From assembly GCF_000283155.1 (NCBI RefSeq), contig NW_004454290.1, positions 609,343 through 673,342 of the forward strand: a stretch of 64,000 nt of DNA, written 5' to 3'. Source of the DNA: Ceratotherium simum simum (Eukaryota > Chordata > Mammalia > Perissodactyla > Rhinocerotidae). Shown here piece after piece: positions 50,576 through 61,204 of this stretch (position 1 is the stretch's first letter; each line of letters begins with the position of its first letter). The notes under the pieces were generated by a model that made no database searches, was not told the origin of the DNA, and was given only the letters and a program-made list of their open reading frames with translations. A program made the translations under genes and the position numbers.

Positions 50576-52720
50576 ATTACCTCCATTTGTCTCCTGGAAT
50601 TCCTGGACACAAAGGATAAAACAACCAATATCTACAAGTGAATGTAACTTAGAAAAGCAGGGAAGGGGGAATGAGTGCTTTTTGGTTTTAACCCCATATA
50701 TGCTGGGTTCAATGCAGGGGAACAGATATCAGGGCCGGCATCAATTGCTTTATTTTCTTGTTGAATACTATTTCCAGAAGAGTGCTTGGTAGGTGTCTTT
50801 GTGTTACAAATCTTCTGATTGTTAATTGTGTTGGAAAATATTGAAGATTCATCTATAAGCCATTACATTTAAAATGCTGTTTCGCTGGATAAAAAATCCC
50901 TGTTTCAAAATTATTTTTTCTTCAATTTAGGTTGATAACATCTTTCTGAAACCCTTGGGATCACATAGGATTTGGAATTCAGAATTTGAGTGACTTAAGA
51001 AAGGCTATTCAAGGCACTCACTATATATAGCATATTACATAGATTGCCCAGTTGGGTGTAGGTCCTGACTCATCTTAAATGCACTAATATTTCAGGAGAA
51101 AGACAATATGAACATTCACACTAAAGGAGAATTTTTAAAAAATTGTACATAGACTCCTGCCGTCTCACATCATCTTTTTTTCCTAATAAATTTTGTCACC
51201 AAATTCACACACACACTCACACACACACCTTTTGGTTTCACAATTTTAGGAGGTTTTGAAAGTGCAGATATGGATTTGGGGCAAACACTATACAAAATTA
51301 CTCCATGTAGTTTTGTTGTTGAGAATTTGATTTTGAACTTTTGTAAGTAAGCTACTATTTTTTTCTGGAAGTGTCAAATTTTTCTTGTTTTTGGATATTC
51401 TTCAGTTTCTCTACATTATGTCTTGGTGTGGGTTTTTCCCTCACTTTCTTATTTAGCATTCTATTGGCCTGATCAATCTGAGGATGCTCCTGTTACTTTA
51501 ATTCCAAGAAGTTTATCTCATTATTTCTTCAAATATTTCCTCCTTTTCACTTTAGTTTTCACTCTTTTTGCAACTAATAACATGTGGATGTTGACACTTT
51601 ATCCTGGATTTTGACATGTCTTACATTTTGTTTTCTATTTTCTATTTGTTAGTTCAAACCTATCTCCTTGTGGGATGCATTTCAATCCAATTTTACAAAT
51701 CAATAATTTAGATTCTAATTGTGTCCATTGAACTATATTGCCAAACTATTATGTTCTAGGAGCCAAATCCCCTGAACTCTAAAGTTTAAGCTCTTAACAC
51801 CCATATTCTGCTTCCTGAGTCAATGCATTGACAGAAGATATTGGAGAAAAAATGATAGAAGTGTCATTTTTCACAGTGATTCTCATAAGCTATATTCAGA
51901 GTTTAGGACATTATACATAAAAATATGGTATGTAAGCGTTTCCATATGATTGGATACATGCTGAGTACATCTGCATATTTGCATAATTTGGCAGACTTCT
52001 AAATTAAATTTGATTAGTTTCATGAAGACCCTGTATTCTCTAGATCTACTTTTTAAGAAGAAAGGTAGGAAGTATATTCCATAAGAGATTGGAAGGAGAA
52101 GATATGCATAGTTCTTGAGCTTTAAGATGAAATATGGAAAGTGAGAGAAGAAAGAGACAGATTATTCAAGTCTTTCCAAGCCAGGTTAAGGATCAAGGAA
52201 TTTCTCCTAAAGAAACTGGGGAACTATTGAATGCTTTCAAGCAGTGCAGAAATGTGGTTTATAGAAAGATAACTGGATCTATGAAAATAACTAATTAGAG
52301 AAATTAAGCCTGGAAGGAGGAAATTCAAGCAACTGTTAAACAATCCCAGACAATATGATATGATCCTACGCTAGGGAGCAGGTAGAAGTCTAGCAAAGTG
52401 ACAGTGATATGGGCACATAGGACACAAAGAACATGGTCCAACCACAGGGAGAGATGATGCTAATTAGAGCTGACTAGGGAAGAGCCAAGTGGACTAGGGC
52501 AGGTACAGCATGGAACTGTATTGCTGTTGCAGAAGGATATTCACATAAGGTGAGGGGCTGCAGCCCATTTTGCACATAGGTCACTTCAGGCATAGTGGGT
52601 ATGGGAAGTCAGGAAACAACAACAGACATTAATGGCCAGGCTCTAGCACTAATCAAGGAAAGGAAGAGGAACCAGGGACTTTGATACTATACAGGCCATA
52701 TTATAAACACTACAACAATG
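50576..52720. other. Intron 1 remainder, no recognised exon
   Basis: AT-rich intronic DNA with an (AC)n tract at about 51207-51230 and an antisense L1-like scrap near 51330-51680. No open frame with PYHIN similarity. Confidence 0.5.
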
Positions 52721-52741
52721 ACTTATTTCCAGGGCTTTTTC

Positions 52742-53002
52742 TTTCTTTCTTTCTTTCTTTCTTTCTTTTTTGTGAGGATGATCAGCCCTGAGCTAACATC
52801 TGCCAATCCTCATCTTTATTTTTGCTGAGGGAGATTGGCCCTGAGCTAACATCCGTGCCCATCTTCCTCTACTTTATATGGGACACCACCACAGCATGGC
52901 TTGACAAGTGGTACGGTGGTGCGCGCCTCAGATCCGAACCCGTGAACCCCGGCCGCCACATCGGAGCGCACGTACTTAACCGCCTCGCCACCGGGCCGGC
53001 CC
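52742..53002 (-). mobile_element. ERE SINE, antisense, with (CTTT)n tail, just upstream of pyrin exon
   Basis: Left end is a (CTTT)n expansion of the A-tail, right end CACCGGGCCGGCCC. Target duplications TTCCAGGGCTTTTTC and TTCCAGGCCTTTTTC. It lies about 250 bp before the exon 2 acceptor. Confidence 0.95.
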
Positions 53003-53252
53003 TTCCAGGCCTTTTTCCACCACACCTACTCCTGACTCAATTCAACTATCATCATTAATAATGTTTTACGCCTTCCTAGTACAGAATTTCTCAACAAATT
53101 TTCTAAATGACACATCTGGTAATTAAGTTCCTCTTTGTCACACACATCCATGGATAACACTTGGACATGGGCCACTCATACACATAAACATTAACAGTCT
53201 TTTAAATTGTCTGCATAAATGTGTAACACTGTGTGTTATTTTTCTCTTGTAG

Positions 53253-53537
53253 GCTCATCCATAACTTGAGAGATGGTGAATGAATACCAGAAAATTGTTC
53301 TTCTGAAGGGATTAGAGCCCATCAGTGGATATCATTTTAGCATTATTAAATCTTTACTGGCCGATGATTTACAACTGACTGCGAAATCTCAAAATGAATA
53401 TACTAAAATTGAGATTGCTAACTTAATGGCAGAAAAGTACCAGGGACCCGCCTGTGTTGACAAACTAATACAATTGTACAAAGACATAGCAGAACTTAAA
53501 AGTGTTGTTAAAAGTCTCAGAAATGAAAAGTTAAAAG
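53253..53537 (+). CDS. MNDA: Exon 2: short 5'UTR plus pyrin domain
   Basis: The acceptor TTCTCTTGTAG ends at 53252 and 20 nt of 5'UTR precede the ATG at 53273. The donor AAAAG|GTAATG follows 53537. It encodes 88 codons plus one base (phase 1), beginning [16 protein letters not shown]. The hydrophobic spacing ([45 protein letters not shown]) fits the helical pyrin (DAPIN) fold. A whole pyrin domain in one exon is the family pattern. Reading on past the donor only reaches stop codons. Confidence 0.9.
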
Positions 53538-56500
53538 GTAATGAGGAAGAACTCCTCAATCTCACTCTCTCTGCACCATCCTCAACCTTGACTAGAACCC
53601 TGACTTAGTCATAGTTGAAACAACCCTTTCCTAGCTTAGGACTCAGTAGCCATGACTGTGTTAGTACTGCAGAAGCCAACAAGTTGACACGTTAGGGCAT
53701 CCCCTTTCCTATAAAGGGGATTGATGTATGTTGGAGGGTGTATCTGGGGTGAGGATAAAGAACAACAGACAGAGGGAGATGACAAGAGGCTGAGGCTTCT
53801 AGTATGTTAGAAATGCTAGAAAATGACAAAAGAATAATTTAAGAGTTGCGGTTCATTTAAAAACGTTTACATTTAACCAATTAATGTGCCTGTTCTATTA
53901 AGCGCATTTGCTCCACGATCATCATCTCCTCTAGAAGCAAAAACACAGCAGTACTTAACATAAAAACCTACCTCTCAGAGATGTGAAGAACATACCCTCT
54001 TGTAAAATCACTGGGCAAAAACAAATATTTTTAAAATTCAAATGCCAATATTACCATTTTATCACATTATGAATCCATATCATATTTCCTTTCAGCAGTT
54101 TCTGTAATTTTAATAAATCTTTTAAAGAACATGATCAACCAGTCAGCATCATGAAAATCTTAGATTTTTTAAAAGGAAATGATAAGGAAACAGAGTTGGG
54201 AGAGAGTTTGAATGAGGTACATGGGATCCAGAGGATGAGAAGGACAGGCTCACTGCACAAGGAGTGAGTACGAAAAATACTAAAGAAGCATGAGACAGTC
54301 TTCCTGCCCATGTTGTTACTTTTGGTCCCCTTGTGCCAGGCTGGCTAATGCAGTCAGGGTAGACAAAAGCATATCTAGACCCACAAGCAAGAGCTTGGAG
54401 TAAATAACATTGAAACTGCTTCAGCTGTCTTAGACCAGACGCTCTGGGTTTATTGTGTCCTTGTTTTTGCTTCAGTGGCAACGAAAGAGAGAAAAAAAGT
54501 GGCAGCGAAAGAGAAAAAAAAAGTGGCAACTCTATTGAAAAGGAAAAATCAGGAAGCAGCAGGTCCTGACATACCTGCACCCACTACAAGTAGCAATCTG
54601 CCATTTAAAAGAGCAAAGATGACTCCTGTGACTCAGGTAAGCTTGAGGAAGAGAAGCAGGATGGAAGTCCCATGGAAGGAACTCTGCTATGGCAGTTGGT
54701 TCTTTATTAATGTTCCAGCAGTTCAAATTTACCAAATTCAGGAATTATGGGGCATCTACTTTGTGCCAGGCAAAGAGCAAGGCACTATAGAGCTGTAGTA
54801 AAAATTTCTATGACATAAATATGATGACATAATCCCCATTATAAAGATAAGTTAACAATCAGATTGGAAATTCATCTTGCCTATGCTTTCACAAACCTAG
54901 ATTTTCTAATTCCAAGACCAGTGCTCTTCCCATCACAAAACAGTGGTGATTAGAGAAGTAATGTTTCTTTAAATCGGCCATCCCTTTTTTAATGCTGCCA
55001 TCTATGCCCACTCTTACCTACTGGCCATCTCTTTGGTAATGGGTTGGAACTCCCCGGAATTTCCAAGGACATCACATTCCACATAAATAGAACAGACTAC
55101 AAAGTAATGAAAATATGTTCTGCTTCTTTTAATACTGAAAACCATTAACAGGAAAATTAAACTCCTTTCAGAAAAGAAAAAACACTGGAACAAAAAAGAA
55201 TAAGGTGTCCCAGGAGCAGATTCAGCCTCTCTGTCCTTCAGTAGCCAGCTCATCTGCAACCATGGGCATGCCACCACCTTTCCAGAGCTCATCATGGACT
55301 CTACCTTCCACATTCTTAACTAAGGTATGCACTTCCTGTTTCTCATTTCCAAGTTTGCTTCAACCCAGTAACAGGGCATTCCACAGTTACTATTGCTATT
55401 CTCATGTATAACTCTTGTTACTGATTGGCTAGCTTTGGCAAAGTTGTTTGCTATGGTAAATTGGTCACATTGATGAGAAGGCACATCCAGGTAAGTCCAA
55501 TCACTCACAGGTGATTACCATGTGTAATATCTCAGGTCTCACCACTCTAAGTACATATTTTATTTTTTTTAGTCATTTAAATGGATAGAGGATATATTTT
55601 AATTTATTATTCTACTTTAATCTATCCCTTAGATACTTCATAACAATGCCCTCATCATCCACAGCTCTATGTTGTTCTCACTAGGGATCATGCCTTAATT
55701 CAGAAAGATTATTCTGTTTAAATGAGTGTTTTCTAACTTCCATGCCATTGTCTGCTACTTATACTTTGGCCGGCTAAGCTATACCAGTTCATTAGCCTTT
55801 CCTTTTTGCTAAACAATTCCTTTCTAGCCTGGTCCCAGCTCCAAATATCTGTGAAGGTTGTTGTGGCCCAATGTTGTGATTGGGGTTTCATTCATGAGAA
55901 AATAACTTCGTATTCTCTGCTCAAACTTGTAAGTTTATTTTCCTGTTTCTGTCCAACACAGGACCAGATAAAGCAAGGCCAACGTCAGGTAGCTGCCAGA
56001 AGAAGTGTTCCTCCAAAGGGCCCAATGACAGTGATGGTACTGAAAGCAACAGAGCCATTCGAATATGAGTCCCCAGAAAAGGGAAAAAACACAATGTTTC
56101 ATGCTACTGTGGCTACTGTGAGTCAATTTTTCCAAGTGAAGGTTTTAAACATCAACCTAAAAGAGAAATTCACAAAAAAGAACATCATTACCATATCAGA
56201 TTACTTTGAAGACAAAGGAATCCTGGAGATAAATGAAGCATCATCTGTGTCTGAAGCTAGTATTGATCAAAAGATTGAGGTCCCTAACAGCATTATCAAA
56301 AGAGCAAATGAAACTCCCAAGATTGATAGTCTTTACAAGCAAGCATCGGGAACATTTGTGTATGGGTTGTTTGCGTTACATCAGGTAATCCTTTAAAATT
56401 GTTTTTCATTTTCTCCACCAACACCTGAAAGTAAGCCTCCTCACTTGCCAAGCTCTGGTTACTGACTGAATATTGGAACCCAGGACTCTATCTTGACTAG

Positions 56501-59500
56501 AGATAGGTGGTCAAGTATCCACACAACAAGAAATGGGACTAGGTGACCTATTACCATTCTTCAACCCAAGATATCCCCATACAAGTTCTTTGAAAAAGAT
56601 TTGCTAAGAAATTTTGTCATCATTATGATTATCTATTCTCAGCCATCATAAACAAGGACAGTGCAGGGTCTATATCAATATGCACATGCTAATAATTTTA
56701 TTTCTGAGCTCCACCACAACTGTATAAATCATTATTTTCTTTTTACCTTGAAGAATAGATTGCCCTACCAAGGTTGAATTACAGTTGTGCCATATATTCA
56801 GAGTAATAAATAGATGGGCTTGTATTCTCCTGAATGCGTTTACATTCAAAAGTTAGGCAAATGACATAACCATTCAATGCTGTCTCCTCTATCTTATTCA
56901 TTTAATCAATTATTTGTGAACAGTTTACTGAAGACTGAGAAATATTGTATTGCATGATATTTGGAAGATATGGCAATCTAATTCCCTTATTTATCAGGGA
57001 AAAAAAAAAAAGGCATAGAGAGTTTTACTGATGTATCAATGTCCAAATTCAGAGTACTAGTTAGTATGATGAATTCAATGCATTCAATTTTACAATTTTG
57101 TAAAAATTTCAAAATTTACAAATTGCTTTGAACTTACCTAATATTATTTATGATTGCTTCATAATGCTATATACCTGTCTTCTAGGATAACCTCTCAATT
57201 TACCTCCATTACTTTCTTACACTGTCTTTAAGAGATCATGCTTATAAATGCAACTATAGAATTGATGATTAATAGCTTAAATGAGTGAAACACAATTAAG
57301 TGAAACACTTCATTAGAATATGAACCACGGGACTTAGGTCAATGGGGATAAGATATTGGAGAAGAGTAAATGGAGAAGGTTGAAAAAAGAATTAGTGAGT
57401 TTCTAGAACCTTACTTGTTATATAGAGTCTTTATAATCTACTGAAGGAATAGCGGGAGTCAACGTCCATTCATTTCTGCATAAGGATGGGAACCCAGGAA
57501 GTCTACCCAGGATTTCTGATTCCTCTGATTCCAGTTTTAAGGAATCAAAGCTCCCTTTGAGTTAGAAGCCATAGAAAATAGGAATAAAACTCATTCTTCC
57601 AGAATTGTCATATAGAAAACATCTGGAACAAGAAAGGCAAAAATAAAAAAGCAGAACAATAAAAGCAAAGTTTCCTGAGAAAACCTTGCCAAAGCCATAT
57701 GTATATCTGGTCTATAATTGCTTTTATATATGTTTTGTATTTACTGTGTCACAAGGGTCTTTCTCATACCTCTGAAAGTTATTATGTTTTCCGAAACTGA
57801 ATGTTAAATTTCTATTACAGAAAAAAGTGCTTAAGAAGAACACAATCTATGAAATACAGGATAATACAGGAACGATGGATGTAGTGGGAAATGGAAAATG
57901 GCACAATATCAAATGTGAGGAAGGAGATAAACTTCGACTCTTCTGCTTTCAACTGAGAAAAATTGACCAGAAGCTGAAATTGACATGTGGAGATCACAGT
58001 TTCATTCAGGTGGGAACTGGATAGAGGAATATTGCCATTTTCCAAAAAGGCAAATAATTTTGTTTAGGTTTTGAGAGTACCAGATTCCTGTCTTTTGAAC
58101 ACAGAAAGTCTAGCAGGTGAGAGGAGAACACAAACAGTTCGCTTGCATTCATTTGTAAGTGAAGAACTTTTTTTTTTTTTTATAATTTTATTTATTTATT
58201 TTTCCCCCAAAGCCCCACTAGATAGTTGTATGTCATAGCTGCACATCCTTCTAGTTGCTGTATGTGGGACGTGGCCTCAGCATGGCCGGAGAAGCGGTGC
58301 GTTGGTGCGCGCCAGGGATCCGAACCCGGGCCGCCAGCAGCGGAGTGCGCGCACTTAACCGCTAAGCCACAGGGCTGGCCCTAGTGAAGAACTTTTAAAA
58401 AGATACGAGAAAATGACATTCATACAAACTTCAAAAGGACATGACACTTGTGCTAAATAATAAAATATTAGAGGAAATTAGGAGGAAAGGGAAATAATTT
58501 CCCACAGTGGTGAAGAGCAGGGCTTTGAGTAGGACAGATCTGATTTGAATCCTGGGTTCAGCCCTCACTAGTTGTCTGTTATTGAGGAAGTACTTTAATT
58601 GGTCCTCTAAAATGATTAAAGTCTCTATCTCACAAGGTTGATTTAAAAGTAAAGTGAGACGCACATACATTATCTCACTGCCCGACACAAAATGAGAAAT
58701 TAATCTACAATAGACGTTATTTTTCTTAGCAAAATAAAGACACTGGAATGTGTTCTAGGCAAAGGGAATGACACATGTATATTTTGAAAAGTGTGAAGTA
58801 GCATAATGAGTTCAGTCAACTGAAATTCAGTAGATGTGGAAGACTGTGGGAAGATGAGATCAGAAGGTTAAAAGAAGAAAAAAGGGCCAGATAGTGTAGC
58901 CTTTGTCAGAAACAAATAAATAAATAATTCAATGTGACAATAGGTAACAAGTTGAAAGACTGTATGCAGAGGGATCACTTTGACATCTTAGCAAAAATAT
59001 TTTAGTAACTATCTGGAGGAATGCATTACAAAGAAGCTAGGTTTGGAGAATATCAATTCTCCACAGGAATATCAATTAGAAACGGAAGCATTTATCAGTT
59101 TAAAGATAATTGTTAAAGTTATAGGTTAGAATGACATTGCCTAAAAGAAATAATAATATAACGTATATTTATACTAATAGAAAACACTTAGCACTCACAA
59201 CGTGCTGGAATTGAGACAATGAGAATATATTCGTTATTTCCATTTCAGTGATATAGATACTCATGCTCATTAAAGAGTAAGTAATTTGCCCTAATTGACA
59301 CAGCCAGTAAATTGTGGAACTAAGATTTGTATCCTGGCCCGGGCTTTCTAGCTCCTGAGTCAGATTCTTGGGCAAGCTGAATGAGAAGATCAGACAGATA
59401 AGAGTGAAGCCTTGGGAAAAACTGGTATTTGAGAGTGGTCTGAGGTAAAAGATACCACAAATGAGAATGAAAAGAAGTGAACAGAGAGATCAAAGGTAAA

Positions 59501-60427
59501 ATGGAAAAATGTGTATAATAAGCATCAGAAAGAAGTTTAATGAGGAAGAGGGTCAACAGAGCTCATGCCAGACACAAATGACTAAGTGGTCCCAGGATCT
59601 TAAATAACTGTACCTTAGAGCAAAATGTACCATACTGGGAAATGCACGTCCTGGACCACAGGAAAAAGATATGGTTGACTGTCCATGACATCACACTCTC
59701 TGTCTCATATACATAGGAACACATACACACACAAACATGAACAGAGGTCCACCATGGGATTCTTGATACACAAATCAAAGTTAAATTAAGTGCAAATAAT
59801 TAAATTAGAAATACTGATATGTTCACACATATAGACATGTACATGCACATCAGTTGTTCCACTTCCCAGATCCCCTAACACAAGAATCCCTGTCTTCTAC
59901 CTCTAATCCTGAGCAATTGTACTGAGAAAGATATTTAACTTATGTTGCGTCCTCTCATTTTTCTGCCCCAATGAGTACTCCCCTCAATGCTTAGCACTGG
60001 GTGAACCAGCACTTTCGTTTCTGTTATGCTTCCTCCTTACCACCCTTGTGGATCTCCTACCCTGTTCAAATGTACCCATGCTGGACATCAGGAAATATGT
60101 TTTCAGGCTCCAGATGATGGGGAGAGGGAGATGGGAGACTCAAAAGATACTAGAACACAAGAGGAGATGGGAGAGAGAGAATGAACAGCCTTTGAGAGAG
60201 AACAAGGATGATTGACTCATGAGTAGGAGACACAGTGTGGCTGAAGAGAGAAAAATAAGCAAAGCTTCATGTCCACTGCTAGGATCTCATTGTGTCTTTC
60301 TTATCTCTCCTTCAAGGTCATCAAGACTAAGAAAAGAAAGAATGAGGAACCTAGAGTGGAGAACCCCCCTCCAAATCCATTTTATGGCTTTGATAGTGGT
60401 ATTGTTAAAGTTGAGACTTACTTTTAA
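53273..60427 (+). CDS. MNDA: PYHIN protein, pyrin + HIN-200 domains (spliced, 433 aa)
   Basis: Spliced CDS join(53273-53537, 54476-54636, 55172-55324, 55962-56384, 57821-58009, 60317-60427) is 1302 nt: 433 codons plus TAA, with no internal stop. Residues about 1-88 form a pyrin death-fold domain used for protein-protein contacts. Residues 89-153 are a Lys/Arg-rich linker with likely nuclear localisation signals. Residues 154-193 are a Ser/Pro/Thr spacer, 210-400 the HIN domain (paired OB folds that bind DNA backbone), and 401-433 a tail ending VKVETYF. Human MNDA is about 407 residues, so this is slightly longer. The family is interferon-inducible and nuclear, and modulates transcription, apoptosis and DNA sensing in myeloid cells. 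The start ATG has a purine at -3 and G at +4. The symbol is given as best fit, not proven orthology. Confidence 0.85.
54476..54636 (+). CDS. MNDA: Exon 3: basic linker with tandem 8-residue duplication
   Basis: The acceptor TTGCTTCAG ends at 54475 and the donor ACTCAG|GTAAGC follows 54636. The phase-1 join to exon 2 completes a Val codon (residue 89), and the exon ends in phase 0. It encodes residues 89-142. Two consecutive 24-nt units (54475-54498 and 54499-54522) give VATKERKK then VAAKEKKK, followed by VATLLKRK. The cluster of Lys/Arg, together with [10 protein letters not shown] near residues 130-139, looks like a nuclear localisation signal. An antisense open frame over this exon is a shadow. 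Confidence 0.85.
54735..54950 (+). repeat. MIR SINE relic in intron 3
   Basis: MIR core features: CTACTTTGTGCCAGGCA, AATCCCCATTATAAAGATAAG, and CAGTGCTCTTCCCATCAC at the end. Confidence 0.65.
55172..55324 (+). CDS. MNDA: Exon 4: Ser/Pro/Thr-rich spacer
   Basis: The acceptor CTCCTTTCAG ends at 55171 and the donor ACTAAG|GTATGC follows 55324. It has 51 codons, phase 0 at both ends. It starts [11 protein letters not shown], extending the basic region across the splice, then becomes Ser/Pro/Thr rich and ends [13 protein letters not shown]. That ending resembles the spacer repeats between domains in MNDA/IFI16, which are alternatively spliced in IFI16. Because both ends are phase 0, the exon could be skipped without frame change. 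Confidence 0.8.
55962..56384 (+). CDS. MNDA: Exon 5: N-terminal part of HIN-200 domain
   Basis: The acceptor GTCCAACACAG ends at 55961 and the donor CATCAG|GTAATC follows 56384. It has 141 codons (194-334), phase 0 at both ends. Diagnostic HIN segments are [53 protein letters not shown], and [16 protein letters not shown] through [12 protein letters not shown]. These form the first OB fold and linker of the HIN domain, which contacts the double-stranded DNA backbone in relatives. The open frame continues upstream of the acceptor, but that part is intronic. Confidence 0.93.
57821..58009 (+). CDS. MNDA: Exon 6: C-terminal part of HIN-200 domain
   Basis: The acceptor TTTCTATTACAG ends at 57820 and the donor ATTCAG|GTGGGA follows 58009. 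It has 63 codons (335-397), phase 0 at both ends. It carries the conserved second OB-fold segments [36 protein letters not shown] and CGDHSFIQ. A mutated paralogue of this exon with its splice sites lies at 37212-37397. Confidence 0.93.
58171..58382 (-). mobile_element. ERE SINE, antisense, in intron 6
   Basis: T-rich left end, CACAGGGCTGGCCC head at right. Target duplication AGTGAAGAACTTTT on both sides (starting about 58157 and 58383). Subtype with TAGTTGTATGTCATAGCTGC. The homologous relic intron (about 37545) lacks it. Confidence 0.93.
58495..58690 (+). repeat. MIR SINE relic in intron 6
   Basis: MIR landmarks AGAGCAGGGCTTTGAG, GATTTGAATCCTGGGTTCAG and GTTGATTTAAAAGTAAA. The equivalent MIR survives in the relic at 37620-37800, so it predates the duplication. 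Confidence 0.65.
59150..59360 (+). repeat. MIR SINE relic in intron 6
   Basis: ACTTAGCACTCACAACGTGC, AATTTGCCCTAATTGACACAG and TTGTATCCTGGCCCGGG fit a sense MIR. Confidence 0.6.
60317..60427 (+). CDS. MNDA: Exon 7: C-terminal tail and stop
   Basis: The acceptor TCTCTCCTTCAAG ends at 60316. The frame runs [16 protein letters not shown] and then a Pro/Phe-rich tail to TAA at 60425-60427. The VIK-basic start matches the usual end of a HIN domain (HSFI-x-VIK-basic). The tail after it is longer than I remember for human MNDA. The phase-0 join to exon 6 and the clean stop support the call. Confidence 0.85.
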   Translation, partial: VIKTKKRKNEEPRVENPPPNPFYGFDSGIVKVETYF

Positions 60428-60600
60428 ACAATAGATTCAGTAGAAATAGCCCAGCACATTAAGAGATTTTTATATCTGAGTTATGGATTAGGTAACTTTT
60501 ATAAAATTTACTTATTATATTTCTCTGTATTTTCTAAGAATATCACATTTTGAATCTAAAATGTTCATAATGTAAAAAAAATAAAATTTCCTTTTTTAAA
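60428..60600 (+). terminator. 3'UTR and poly(A) signal
   Basis: A canonical AATAAA lies at 60580-60585, about 150 nt after the stop, followed by a T-rich run. Cleavage would fall near 60600-60610. No stronger signal lies closer to the stop. Confidence 0.7.
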
Positions 60601-60609
60601 AGCCATCGC

Positions 60610-61200
60610 TCTCCAAAAGTGCTGGATATGGTCTTTTTAATCCATAAATGAGTTGTTTGAGAGTGGTCTATTTGTGCACAGGAGGCACACAGGGTGGGGC
60701 ACACAGGTCCTCACCAACATTGGGATCTACCAGTGATTTCCAGAAAACAAGGCCCTCACCATGGCCATGTCTAAGGTTAGGCAGGTTGGTCTCACAGCCC
60801 ACATTCAAACCAAAAAGCCCTGTGCCCTGGGGAAAGTGTATTTGGTCCAGAAAAAAGAATTACTTTTTGTAATTATATCCCCCAGAAGGGGAACATTTGG
60901 ATAACTGGTTCTCTTCAGGAAGCACCATCATTGATTTACACAAATGTACCAATATATGCAAGAAGCTCCCCTACTCCTAGCTGCTGTGGAATATCTAGTC
61001 CCATTCATCTGATTTGTAGATACATACTACTATTAGTTTTCCAACTATATTTTCTTATTCTCACGTTTTAAATATGTGGATTCCAGAGAAAAGTTACCCA
61101 AGTAGAGACATGCAAAGACAAAAAGTAATGAATAGTGAATTAAATCTACACTAAGTGACAGTAAATATCACCTAAAGAAATTAAATATCTAAAATCAATA
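60610..61200. other. 3' flank, no recognised feature
   Basis: Sequence after the poly(A) signal. The open frame at 60648-60872 has no family resemblance. Confidence 0.4.
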
Positions 61201-61204
61201 TGTA

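Larger units (their letters stand above)
47600..60600 (+). other. MNDA: PYHIN-family gene (MNDA-like), whole transcription unit
   Basis: Seven exons on the + strand: a non-coding first exon ending at 47714, six coding exons, and a poly(A) signal at 60580. Introns are about 5.5, 0.9, 0.5, 0.6, 1.4 and 2.3 kb, all with GT/AG ends. The architecture of one pyrin exon, short basic/Ser-Pro linker exons, and a HIN domain split over two large exons plus a tail exon is that of the mammalian PYHIN family (MNDA, IFI16, PYHIN1, AIM2). A single HIN domain with motifs such as [11 protein letters not shown] and [12 protein letters not shown] resembles MNDA best from memory. IFI16 normally has two HIN domains. 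Exact orthology needs a tree because this locus duplicates lineage-specifically. The transcription start is not visible, so the left bound is approximate. Confidence 0.85.

Noticed and set aside
54149..54580. 143-codon minus-strand frame with repeated FFSLSLPL
   Set aside because: The repeat is the antisense reading of the duplicated Lys-rich unit in exon 3. No family resemblance or independent gene signals.
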